Positions 1 through 5,660 are shown, numbered from the stretch's first letter. The stretch is DNA of 7,428 bases from Polyangiaceae bacterium (GCA_025934595.1 JAICXU010000136.1:1-7428), one strand, 5' to 3'. Program-made: numbers and translations. The notes: a model not told the origin generated them from the letters alone.

Positions 1-887
1 ACGAGCGCCATCGCGAAGAGCGCGTTGCTCTCGAGCGTGCCCGGTCGTGCGTTCTGCATGTCCATCACGATCTGCGACGAGATCGTGGTCGTCGGCGAAA
101 AGAGAGTCTGCGGAAGCATTCGCGCGCCGCCGATGACCATTTGGACCGCCATCGTTTCTCCTGCCGCGCGCGAGAGGCCGAAGAAGATCGCAATGAAGAT
201 GCCGCGCCGCGATCCCGACAGCACGACGCGAAGCGCGGTCTGCAGCCGCGATGCACCGAGCGCGAGGCTCGCGTCGCGCAGGCTCTGCGGAACGCGCGAG
301 ATGGCGTCGAGCGACAGTAGCAGCACCGTCGGCACGATCATGATGCCGAGGAGGAGCGCGCTCGAGAGCAGACCTTCGCCGCCGACGGGCGAGTCGTCCC
401 CGTAGATCGCGTGTGCGAGCGAGGCGACCCTCGGTACGAGATAGACGAGCGCGAGCCACCCGTAGACGACACTCGGGATCGCTGCGGCCGTCTCCATCGC
501 ACGGCGGTAGGCGGCGCGAACGCGCGCGGTCGCGACTTCGCTCAGCCAAAGCGCGCAAAACAGAGCGGGAATGGCGCCGAAAAGCGTCGCGCCGAGCGCG
601 CTCGCCAGCGTCCCGAGGAGCAGCGGCGCGCCGCCGAAGCGTCCCGCTTCCGGCTTCCACAGGACACCCGTGAGTAGCTGCCAAAGGCCAGCGCCCTGCA
701 CGCCGCGCAACCCGGTGCGCGCAAGGAATCCGATCATGACGACCGTCGTCGTCACGACAGTCGCCGCGCTCGCCATCGCGCCGAGCTTCAGCGCGACATG
801 CAAACGTCGAGGACGAACCAACGGCCACTCGCCGTGCGGCTCTTCGTCGTGCGCTACGCGATTGTCGGCCACGGACGGCAACGTCAT
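1..887 (-). CDS. pstC: Phosphate ABC transporter permease PstC (3' end cut off by the window edge)
   Basis: This is one of the two inner-membrane permease subunits of the Pst high-affinity phosphate importer. My minus-strand translation gives 295 residues with no stop before the left edge; the family is usually slightly over 300 residues, so roughly the last 20-40 are missing. A soluble N-terminus of about 30 residues precedes the first membrane span (about 32-54). Further hydrophobic segments lie near 86-116, 134-157, 176-194 and 228-252. Family landmarks are ETAAAIPSVVYGW (132-144), the ABC-permease EAA-type loop RDASLALGASRLQTALR (204-220) that contacts PstB, and SRAAGETMAV (239-248). The ATG lies 2 nt after the pstS stop, with no clear Shine-Dalgarno, so translation is probably coupled to pstS. 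PstA would be expected further left, outside the window. Identity is seen directly in the motifs. Confidence 0.93.
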   Translation of the reverse strand, partial: MTLPSVADNRVAHDEEPHGEWPLVRPRRLHVALKLGAMASAATVVTTTVVMIGFLARTGLRGVQGAGLWQLLTGVLWKPEAGRFGGAPLLLGTLASALGATLFGAIPALFCALWLSEVATARVRAAYRRAMETAAAIPSVVYGWLALVYLVPRVASLAHAIYGDDSPVGGEGLLSSALLLGIMIVPTVLLLSLDAISRVPQSLRDASLALGASRLQTALRVVLSGSRRGIFIAIFFGLSRAAGETMAVQMVIGGARMLPQTLFSPTTTISSQIVMDMQNARPGTLESNALFAMAL

Positions 888-889
888 TT

Positions 890-1795
890 TCAATCGTGAT
901 CGCGCGTGACTCTCATCGCGGTGACGGGGATGAAGCCCTTGACGGTGGGGAGCACGTCATTCTGGAAAGGTGCGGACTGCACGTAATCCAAGAAGTCTTT
1001 CGCGCCGCCCGTCGCCTCGCCCTTCGTGTACATGTGCTCGTACGACCAGATCGGATACGCGCCGCTCTCGATCGTGTCGGGGCGCGGGCTGACGATGCCT
1101 TTGTCGGTCTTCAAATCGAAGGTGACGAGGTCGGCATCGGCGAACGACAGCGCGAGGTAGCTCACGGCGCCTTTCGTTTGTTTGAGCTTCGCGACGAGCG
1201 CGCCGGAGTTGTCCTCGGTCTGCGATTCGACGAACTTGTCGCCGCCGAACACGATGTTGCCGAAGACCGTGCGCGTGCCGGATCCGGCCGCGCGATTGAT
1301 GACGACGATGGCCTGCGCGGAGCCGCCGAGGTCTTTCCAATCTTTGATCTCGCCGGAGAAGATCTTCGCGAGCTGCTCTTTCGTGAGAGCCCGGATTTTC
1401 TCGTCGAATGTGCCTTTGTTCGCCATGGCCGCAAACCCGACGACCGCCACTCTGTGATCGACGAGCTCTTTCTGGTCGGCAGCCGCGAAGATGTCGCTGT
1501 TCCCGATGTCGGATGCGCCGGACGCGACATCCGACAGACCCTTTTTCGATCCGCCGGCCGACACCTCGATGCTGGCGCCGGCGTGCGCCGCTTCGTATTT
1601 CTCTTTTGCGGCGTTCACGAGCGGCTGGAGCGCGGAAGATCCGCTCGCACGAACGGTCTCGGCCTTCGCGGGCATCGTCGCGGTCGTCGTGCTCGCGGAA
1701 GAAGCGGACTCCGTGGCCTCGCGCGGCGGGCTCTTGTCGCACCCCGCGAGAAACGTGAAAGCCGAGAGCGTGAAGAGTCGGAATACGAGCCTCAT
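890..1795 (-). CDS. pstS: Periplasmic phosphate-binding lipoprotein PstS
   Basis: Substrate-binding protein that captures phosphate outside the inner membrane and delivers it to the PstC/PstA channel. The 301-residue product begins with a lipoprotein signal peptide (hydrophobic 3-18, lipobox LAGC at 16-19, acylated Cys19). Asp20 at position +2 would favour inner-membrane retention by the E. coli rule. A Ser/Thr/Ala-rich linker (about 20-46) follows. The binding domain shows ASGSSALQPL (50-59), AGGSKKG (80-86), SDIGNSD (95-101), the PstS-type LTKEQLAKIFSGEIKDW (137-153) and AGSGTRTVF (170-178), whose Ser/Thr/Arg residues bind phosphate in this family. The start at 1795 has AGGAGAG 8 nt upstream (1804-1810). 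Longer starts at 1819 and 1948 lack such a site and would bury the signal peptide or overlap pstB. It lies 55 bp after pstB and 2 bp before pstC. Confidence 0.95.
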   Translation of the reverse strand: MRLVFRLFTLSAFTFLAGCDKSPPREATESASSASTTTATMPAKAETVRASGSSALQPLVNAAKEKYEAAHAGASIEVSAGGSKKGLSDVASGASDIGNSDIFAAADQKELVDHRVAVVGFAAMANKGTFDEKIRALTKEQLAKIFSGEIKDWKDLGGSAQAIVVINRAAGSGTRTVFGNIVFGGDKFVESQTEDNSGALVAKLKQTKGAVSYLALSFADADLVTFDLKTDKGIVSPRPDTIESGAYPIWSYEHMYTKGEATGGAKDFLDYVQSAPFQNDVLPTVKGFIPVTAMRVTRDHD

Positions 1796-1850
1796 GGTGG
1801 TGTCTCTCCTGGATCTCATGGTGGATCTCGTGGATCGATCGGATAGGTGA

Positions 1851-2642
1851 TCAGCCGAAGCGGCCGGTGATGTAGTCCTCGGTTTGCTTTTCATGCGGCC
1901 GCGTGAAGAGCCGTGAGGTGTCCCCGACCTCCACCAAGTTGCCGCCATAGAAGAAGGCAGTGCGCTGCGAGACGCGCGCCGCTTGCTGCATGTTGTGCGT
2001 GACGATCACGATCGTGAGCTCGGTCTTCAGCTCGGCGATGAGATCCTCGACCTTCGCGGTCGCGATCGGATCGAGCGCGCTCGCCGGCTCGTCCATCAGA
2101 AGGACGGCGGGCTCGACGGCAAGAGCGCGTGCGATGCAAAGCCTCTGTTGCTGGCCGCCCGACAGACTGAGCCCGGATTCTCGAAGGCGATCCTTGACCT
2201 CGTCCCAGATCGCAGCTTGTCGCAGCGCGCGCTCGACGCGCTCGTCGAGCTGCGCCTTGTCCTTCATCCCCGCTATTTTCAAGCCGAACGCGACGTTTTC
2301 GAAGATCGACTTCGGGAAGGGATTCGACCGTTGGAACACCATGCCGACGAGACGCCGCACCGCGACCGGATCGACGTCGGGCGCGTAGATATCGCGGCCG
2401 CCGAGAAGCACTTTGCCTTCGACGGTGGCTCCGGCGATGACATCGTTCATGCGATTGAGCGCGCGCAAAAATGTGCTCTTGCCGCAGCCGCTCGGACCGA
2501 TGAGCGCGACGACCGTCTGCTCGGGCACGTCCAAGCTGACGTTGCGCACGGCTTTCGTGGCGCCGTAGCTCACGCTCAAGTTGCGCACGACGACCCTGGA
2601 TTCGCGCGCGCCGCCTTTCGCCGATGCCGTCACGCGGAGCAA
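1851..2642 (-). CDS. pstB: Phosphate ABC transporter ATP-binding protein PstB
   Basis: Cytoplasmic ATPase that drives phosphate import through PstC/PstA. With the TTG start chosen here it has 263 residues, normal for PstB. It carries Walker A GPSGCGKST (49-57), Q-loop Q104 within VFQRSNPFPKSIFENV (the PstB-type NPFPKSI), signature LSGGQ (160-164), Walker B LLMDEP (181-186, catalytic E185) and switch His216 in VTHN. It ends EDYITGRFG, typical of PstB. The open frame continues upstream to 2972 but runs antisense through the divergent channel gene, so those starts are rejected. TTG at 2642 has AGAGG (2652-2656) 9 nt upstream; GTG at 2633 is the alternative (260 residues). It is the first gene of the operon, which is unusual since pstB is normally last or before phoU. 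Family identity is certain; the exact start is not. Confidence 0.94.
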   Translation of the reverse strand: MLRVTASAKGGARESRVVVRNLSVSYGATKAVRNVSLDVPEQTVVALIGPSGCGKSTFLRALNRMNDVIAGATVEGKVLLGGRDIYAPDVDPVAVRRLVGMVFQRSNPFPKSIFENVAFGLKIAGMKDKAQLDERVERALRQAAIWDEVKDRLRESGLSLSGGQQQRLCIARALAVEPAVLLMDEPASALDPIATAKVEDLIAELKTELTIVIVTHNMQQAARVSQRTAFFYGGNLVEVGDTSRLFTRPHEKQTEDYITGRFG

Positions 2643-2659
2643 TCTGCTCGCCCTCTGCG

Positions 2660-2665
2660 ATTGGA
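2660..2665 (-). promoter_or_regulatory. Candidate -10 element of the pst promoter
   Basis: TCCAAT on the minus strand matches TATAAT at 4 of 6 positions and lies 11 nt past the pstB-proximal end of the Pho box. That is the usual placement for PhoB-activated promoters, where the Pho box replaces the -35. Transcription would begin near 2653, giving a leader of only about 12 nt for the TTG start at 2642 or about 20 nt for the GTG at 2633. The call rests on spacing as much as on sequence. Confidence 0.35.
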
Positions 2666-2676
2666 GCGTGATCCTT

Positions 2677-2694
2677 GTGTGACAATCGTGTGAC
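2677..2694 (-). promoter_or_regulatory. Pho box (PhoB binding site) upstream of pstB
   Basis: Two identical 7-mers, GTGTGAC on the plus strand, occur at 2677-2683 and 2688-2694 with 4 bp between them. This is the 11-bp direct-repeat architecture of Pho boxes. Read toward pstB on the minus strand, the 18-mer ending at 2677 matches the E. coli consensus at 12 of 18 positions by my alignment, including both GTCA cores. Its position just upstream of a pst operon supports activation by the PhoR-PhoB system under phosphate limitation. No phoB/phoR gene is in the window, so the regulator is inferred. Confidence 0.72.
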
Positions 2695-2763
2695 CTTCGC
2701 GCGCAGGCGCCGCAACGGACCCTTCGGGCTCTACTCTCGGCTTCGTCGAAGAAAGGAAACTTC

Positions 2764-3498
2764 ATGCTGCGGAAGAAGCTCGTCGCGGAGGCGATCGGCA
2801 CTGCGCTCCTCCTCGCGACCGTCGTCGGATCGGGAATCATGGGCGAGCGGCTCGCGGCCGGAAACGTCGCGATCGCGCTCCTCGCGAACACGATCGCGAC
2901 CGGGGCGGGGCTCGTTGCGCTGATCCTCACGTTCGGTCCGATCTCCGGCGCGCATCTCACTCCCGCGGTCACGCTCGCGGACGCGAGCCAAGGCGGTCTG
3001 CCGTGGCGTGAGGTGCCGGGTTATCTCGTCGCGCAAATCGCCGGCGCGTTCGCAGGCGTCGCCGCCGCGCACGTCATGTTCCGAGAGCCCGCTCTCTTCT
3101 TCGCGTCGCGGCACGACCGGTCGGGCATCGCGCAGCTCTTCAGCGAGTTCATCGCGACGTTCGGTCTGCTCGCCGTGATCTGGGGCTGCGCGCGGCGACG
3201 CCCGGGCGTCGTGCCCTTCGCCGTCGGCGCGTACATCACGGCCGCGTATTGGTTCACGGCATCGACTTCATTCGCGAATCCAGCCGTGACGTTGGCGCGC
3301 GCCGCGAGCGATACCTTCGCCGGCATTCGTCCCGTCGACGCTCCTGGTTTCATCGTCGCGCAGCTCGCCGGTGCGGGATGTGCGACGGCGCTTTTTCGTT
3401 GGCTCGTTCCCGCGCTCCCCGTTGCCGCGCCACACGTCATGGAACGCGGCGGTACCCCGCCGCTTCGTGAAGAGCACGAAGGAGACGAGCTCTCATGA
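2764..3498 (+). CDS. MIP-family channel (aquaglyceroporin-like, arsenic-associated) with altered first NPA motif
   Basis: Membrane channel of the aquaporin/glycerol-facilitator superfamily, 244 residues, normal length. Hydrophobic segments begin near residues 8, 35, 85, 125, 150 and 195, consistent with six spans and two re-entrant loops. The second loop has an intact NPA (N172-P173-A174) in STSFANPAVTLAR. The first loop reads SGAHLTPAVT, so Asn is replaced by Thr66 (codon ACT, 2959-2961). The start has AAAGGA 6 nt upstream. Its stop overlaps the arsC start by 4 bp (ATGA), giving one transcript. In Sinorhizobium meliloti, AqpS beside ArsC lets arsenite leave down its gradient; by context this protein probably does the same. 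Transport of water, glycerol or other uncharged solutes cannot be excluded. Superfamily membership is clear; arsenite as substrate is inference. Confidence 0.88.
   Translation: MLRKKLVAEAIGTALLLATVVGSGIMGERLAAGNVAIALLANTIATGAGLVALILTFGPISGAHLTPAVTLADASQGGLPWREVPGYLVAQIAGAFAGVAAAHVMFREPALFFASRHDRSGIAQLFSEFIATFGLLAVIWGCARRRPGVVPFAVGAYITAAYWFTASTSFANPAVTLARAASDTFAGIRPVDAPGFIVAQLAGAGCATALFRWLVPALPVAAPHVMERGGTPPLREEHEGDELS
3480..3484 (+). promoter_or_regulatory. Ribosome binding site of arsC inside the channel gene
   Basis: AGGAG lies 10 nt before the ATG at 3495, within the last codons of the channel gene. Together with the 4-bp stop/start overlap it fixes the arsC start and indicates translational coupling. 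Confidence 0.6.
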
Positions 3499-3893
3499 AC
3501 ACGGTCATTTTCGCGTGCGTGCACAACGCAGGGCGATCGCAGATGGCGGCCGCGTGGTTCAACGCGCTGGCGGATGGGAGCAAGGCGCAAGCGGTTTCGG
3601 CGGGGACGCATCCGGGTCCTCGCGTTCATCCGGAGGTGCTCGAAGCGATGCGTGAGGTCGGCATCGATCTCACGGGTCGAGCTCCGAAGCCGCTCACCGA
3701 CGATCTCGCGGCGGGAGCTCAGCTCTTGATCACCATGGGATGCGGCGACGCCTGTCCTGCCGTTCCCGGTTTGAAACGCGACGACTGGCCGCTCGAGGAC
3801 CCCAAAGGAAAATCGATGGAGCGCGTGCGAGAGATTCGAGACGAAATCAAAACGCGTGTCATCGAGCTCCTACGCGCGAATGGCTGGTGCTAG
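3495..3893 (+). CDS. arsC: Arsenate reductase ArsC, low-molecular-weight phosphatase fold
   Basis: Cytoplasmic enzyme expected to reduce arsenate to arsenite. The 132-residue protein begins with the LMW-phosphatase P-loop CVHNAGRSQ (8-16), with Cys8 as nucleophile and Arg14 binding the oxyanion. SAGTHPG (35-41) and the acid loop WPLEDPKG (98-105, Asp102 as likely general acid) follow. ITMGCGDACP (79-88) supplies Cys83 and Cys87, in the region where thioredoxin-coupled ArsC enzymes relay the disulfide. A further Cys132 is the last residue. The HNAGRSQ and CGDACP motifs favour arsenate reductase over a protein tyrosine phosphatase. The reductant (thioredoxin or another thiol) cannot be read from the sequence. 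It overlaps the upstream channel gene by 4 bp, forming a two-gene reduce-and-release unit. Confidence 0.92.
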   Translation: MNTVIFACVHNAGRSQMAAAWFNALADGSKAQAVSAGTHPGPRVHPEVLEAMREVGIDLTGRAPKPLTDDLAAGAQLLITMGCGDACPAVPGLKRDDWPLEDPKGKSMERVREIRDEIKTRVIELLRANGWC

Positions 3894-3895
3894 CG

Positions 3896-3939
3896 AAAAA
3901 CGATCACGAGCGTCGGCACGCGCCGTCCAGCCCGTGATC
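3896..3939 (-). terminator. Hairpin with T-tract reading on the minus strand
   Basis: GATCACG (3902-3908) pairs with CGTGATC (3933-3939), and inside it CGGC (3914-3917) pairs with GCCG (3922-3925) around a 4-nt loop. On the minus strand the outer stem is followed after one base by five Ts (AAAAA at 3896-3900 on plus), the layout of an intrinsic terminator for leftward transcription. On the plus strand, where arsC would need it 8 nt after its stop, no T-tract follows. The interior loops make the structure imperfect. Confidence 0.3.
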
Positions 3940-4026
3940 ATGGGAGGCATGACGCGCGCGTCCGTGACGCGTCTGCGACCGCATTCGCGCGCAGCGTAGA
4001 CGGGCTCCACGACGACGATGGTCGCC

Positions 4027-4056
4027 TTGACAATCCGGTGTGGCGAATTATTTAAC
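4027..4056 (+). promoter_or_regulatory. Promoter of the arsR-family / SRPBCC operon
   Basis: A perfect -35 hexamer TTGACA (4027-4032) is followed 18 bp later by TTTAAC (4051-4056, 4 of 6 to TATAAT); ATTTAA at 17 bp is an alternative. The -10 falls in an AT-rich patch (about 4046-4070) that stands out sharply from the GC-rich surroundings. Confidence 0.5.
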
Positions 4057-4070
4057 ATAAAAGCTAAATA
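4049..4070. promoter_or_regulatory. Candidate ArsR-type operator
   Basis: Perfect 6-bp inverted repeat TATTTA (4049-4054) and TAAATA (4065-4070) with a 10-bp spacer. It overlaps the -10 and lies 24 bp before the regulator's start codon. AT-rich dyads overlapping the promoter are the usual ArsR-family binding sites, so autorepression is likely. Binding is inferred. Confidence 0.45.
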
Positions 4071-4093
4071 CGAACCGCGCCCGCGAGGAGCCC

Positions 4094-4480
4094 GTGCCTG
4101 CATCGACCATCGACATCGTGTTTTCTGCGCTCGGCGACCCCACGCGGCGCGCCATCGTCGAGCGTCTCGCCTCGGGCGACGCCACGGTGCTCGAGCTCGC
4201 CGCTCCGTTCGACATCAGTCTTCCGGCGATCTCGCGTCATCTGAAGGTGCTCGAGGACGCGGGCCTCATCGCGCGCGGGCGCGATGCGCAGCGCCGGCCG
4301 TGTCGGTTGCGACCGGAGGCGCTCGCGAAGGTCACGACGTGGGCCGAGCACACGCGGCGCGCGTGGGAGGAGCGCTTCGAGCGACTGGACGAGTACGTGC
4401 GCGCGTTGCAAGCGCAAGAGAGTTACGAAACGAAGCACAGGAAAAAGGAGAGTCATCATGGCAGACGGAAGAAGCGGTGA
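4094..4480 (+). CDS. ArsR-family winged-helix transcriptional repressor (no CxC metal site)
   Basis: DNA-binding regulator, 128 residues from a GTG start; AGGAG (4086-4090) sits only 3 nt upstream (GAGG gives 5). The ArsR fold is clear: FSALGDPTRRAIVERLASGDATVLELAAPF, then recognition helix SLPAISRHLKVLEDAGLI and the wing with RPCRLRPEAL. A basic tail (KHRKKESHHGRRKKR) ends the protein. The usual arsenite/antimonite CxC motif in the third helix is absent: the helix reads ATVLELAAPFDIS, and the protein has one cysteine, in the wing. It therefore looks like the metal-independent ArsR type that accompanies SRPBCC proteins. Its 3' end overlaps the next gene by 23 bp. Whether it also controls the mip-arsC pair is unknown. 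Confidence 0.9.
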   Translation: MPASTIDIVFSALGDPTRRAIVERLASGDATVLELAAPFDISLPAISRHLKVLEDAGLIARGRDAQRRPCRLRPEALAKVTTWAEHTRRAWEERFERLDEYVRALQAQESYETKHRKKESHHGRRKKR

Positions 4481-4943
4481 TCGGGTGTGGGCCCTCGACA
4501 GGGAGATCGTGCTCTCGCGCGTCATCGATGCGCCGCGCGACCTCGTCTTTCGCATGTGGACGGAGGCAGAGCATTTCGCGAAGTGGTTCGGCCCGCGCGG
4601 CTTCACCACGACGATCAAGGAGGCCGACATCCGCGCCGGTGGGCGCCTTCGGTTCGAGCTGCGAGCTCCGGACGGCCAAGTCTGGGACAGCCGCATCTCG
4701 TTTCTCGAGATCAAGCGGCCCGAGGCGCTCGTCTACGACCACGGGCTCGACAAGGACGATGATCCGGATCGCTTCCACGTCACGATCACGTTCGACGAGC
4801 AGAGCGACAAGAAGACGGTGATTACGCTCCGCCAGCTCCATCCGACGAAGGAGCGCCGCGCGATCGTGATCGGCTTCGGCGCCGTCGAGCTCGGCTACCA
4901 GACGCTCGACAAGCTCGTGGAGCATCTGCGCGCGCAGACGTGA
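4458..4943 (+). CDS. AHSA1/SRPBCC-domain protein
   Basis: Small cytoplasmic protein of the START/SRPBCC superfamily (AHSA1-like), 161 residues, with a hydrophobic ligand pocket; the natural ligand is unknown for most members. Family hallmarks are VLSRVIDAPRDLVFRMWTE near the N-terminus, HFAKWFGPRGFT (about 38-49), the AGGRLRFEL strand and a C-terminal helix GYQTLDKLVEHLRAQ. The ATG has AGGAG 7 nt upstream (4446-4450). The frame stays open further upstream to 4284, but that would overlap the repressor deeply, so the RBS-supported start is chosen. The repressor-SRPBCC pairing with overlapping frames recurs in many bacteria and implies co-transcription. Confidence 0.9.
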   Translation: MADGRSGDRVWALDREIVLSRVIDAPRDLVFRMWTEAEHFAKWFGPRGFTTTIKEADIRAGGRLRFELRAPDGQVWDSRISFLEIKRPEALVYDHGLDKDDDPDRFHVTITFDEQSDKKTVITLRQLHPTKERRAIVIGFGAVELGYQTLDKLVEHLRAQT

Positions 4944-5199
4944 TCGCGGAAGAGTGAACGCGCATCGCTGATCGTCGCATCGGACGATTGAGGGCACGAA
5001 GGCCCAGGAAGAATCGGGACCGACGCTGGCTCGTTGGTTTCGTCGCGCCCGGAGCTGTGTTGTGCTCCGGCGCATGTCGCGCGCAAGCAGCTGATTGCGG
5101 CGCCGGAAGGTGGCCAGAGCTATCGGCGGGCTCGCGGCAAAGCCTGCCCGTCGATTTCGCCGGCTCGGCATCGCTTTCCGGATTAACCTTCCAGCAGCC

Positions 5200-5454
5200 A
5201 TGCAGCCCGTCCGAGCGCACGTCAAAAACGGCCGCCTGGTCCTCGACGAGCCGACGGACCTGCCGGATGGCGAGGTCGTCGAGCTCGTTCCGCTCGATGA
5301 GGTTCTCGCGCGCGGTGGTGACTACCTCGACGACGAAGAGCGCGCTCGACTGCATGCGTCGATCGAACGGGGCATCGAGGACTCGAAAGCCGGTCGCGTG
5401 GTGGATGCCCAAGAATTCATGACGAAGCTTCGCGCGCGGACCGACGCGCGTTGA
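5200..5454 (+). CDS. Antitoxin-like small protein, partner of a ParE-type toxin
   Basis: An 84-residue acidic protein. The N-terminal part (VRAHVKNGRLVLDEPTDLPD, then EVVELVPLDE) looks like a beta-hairpin/AbrB-like or tail-type module. The C-terminal half (about 43-84), rich in Glu, Arg and Asp, is predicted helical (DDEERARLHASIERGIEDSK). Proteins of this style commonly precede ParE/RelE-type toxin genes. The stop overlaps the TTG start of the next frame (TTGA), the tight coupling typical of toxin-antitoxin operons. No good Shine-Dalgarno is visible before the ATG, and no upstream promoter is convincing. The antitoxin role rests mainly on the neighbour; there is no catalytic motif. Confidence 0.65.
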   Translation: MQPVRAHVKNGRLVLDEPTDLPDGEVVELVPLDEVLARGGDYLDDEERARLHASIERGIEDSKAGRVVDAQEFMTKLRARTDAR

Positions 5455-5660
5455 CCGTCCAGCTCTCCGAAGAAGCGGAGCGCCAGGCCGAACAAATCGA
5501 TGCCTGGTGGCGAAAGAATCGCACGGCGGCGCCTAATCTTTTTCGCGACGAACCGGTCGAGGGCGCGCGCTCGCGTACACGCACGCACGTGCATGCGCGG
5601 CTCGATAGGCGACGATCACGGGCGTGCCTAGCGCGGCACGCCTTTCAACACGATTCCTGA
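5451..5660 (+). pseudogene. Remnant of a ParE/RelE-superfamily toxin (internal deletion)
   Basis: The first 34 residues match the start of ParE-like toxins: VQLSEEAERQAEQIDAWWRK, then NRTAAPNLFRDE. In intact relatives (about 95-105 residues) some 35 residues follow before a strand resembling RTRYHVYYRLD. Here RTRTHVHARLDR appears only 8 residues after FRDE, and the following residues (RRSRACLARHAFQHDS) no longer resemble the family. The 69-residue frame is too short for the toxin fold and lacks its core strands. I read this as an internal deletion plus loss of the C-terminus, with the antitoxin left intact. It starts with TTG overlapping the antitoxin stop and overlaps the convergent gene's 3' end by 33 bp. 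A different, shorter protein cannot be excluded. Confidence 0.55.

Noticed and set aside
896..1846. 316-residue plus-strand open frame
   Set aside because: It is antisense to pstS, which has clear family motifs and an RBS. The translation is Arg/Asp-rich with no recognisable domain; such shadows are expected at this GC content.
1796..1948. N-terminal extension of the pstS frame (starts at 1819 or 1948)
   Set aside because: These starts lack a ribosome binding site, and the longest overlaps pstB. The start at 1795 gives a clean lipoprotein signal peptide with AGGAGAG upstream.
1983..2693. 236-residue plus-strand open frame
   Set aside because: It is antisense to pstB with no motifs, and it would run over the Pho box.
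2643..2972. N-terminal extension of the pstB frame
   Set aside because: It would run antisense through the divergent channel gene and across the Pho box. PstB needs no such extension.
3021..3629. 202-residue minus-strand open frame
   Set aside because: It is antisense across the channel-arsC junction. Ser/Arg/Pro-rich sequence without motifs.
3870..4103. 77-residue minus-strand frame between arsC and the ArsR gene
   Set aside because: No recognisable motif. It covers the AT-rich promoter/operator and overlaps both neighbouring genes.
4971..4988. Inverted repeat ATCGTC/GACGAT after the SRPBCC gene as a terminator
   Set aside because: The stem is only 6 bp, with no T-tract. It is too weak to annotate in a GC-rich region.
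4332..5225. 297-residue minus-strand open frame
   Set aside because: It is antisense to the ArsR and SRPBCC genes. Its composition is a mirror of those genes and no domain is visible.
4988..5422. 144-residue plus-strand frame upstream of and across the antitoxin-like gene
   Set aside because: It is out of frame with the antitoxin-like gene, with Ser/Arg-rich composition and no motif. The 4944-5199 gap shows no convincing gene.
5560..5600. Alternating purine-pyrimidine CGCG/ACGCACGCACGTGCATGCGCG tract as Z-DNA or a repeat array
   Set aside because: The tract is short, irregular and within the high-GC background. No repeat unit is maintained.
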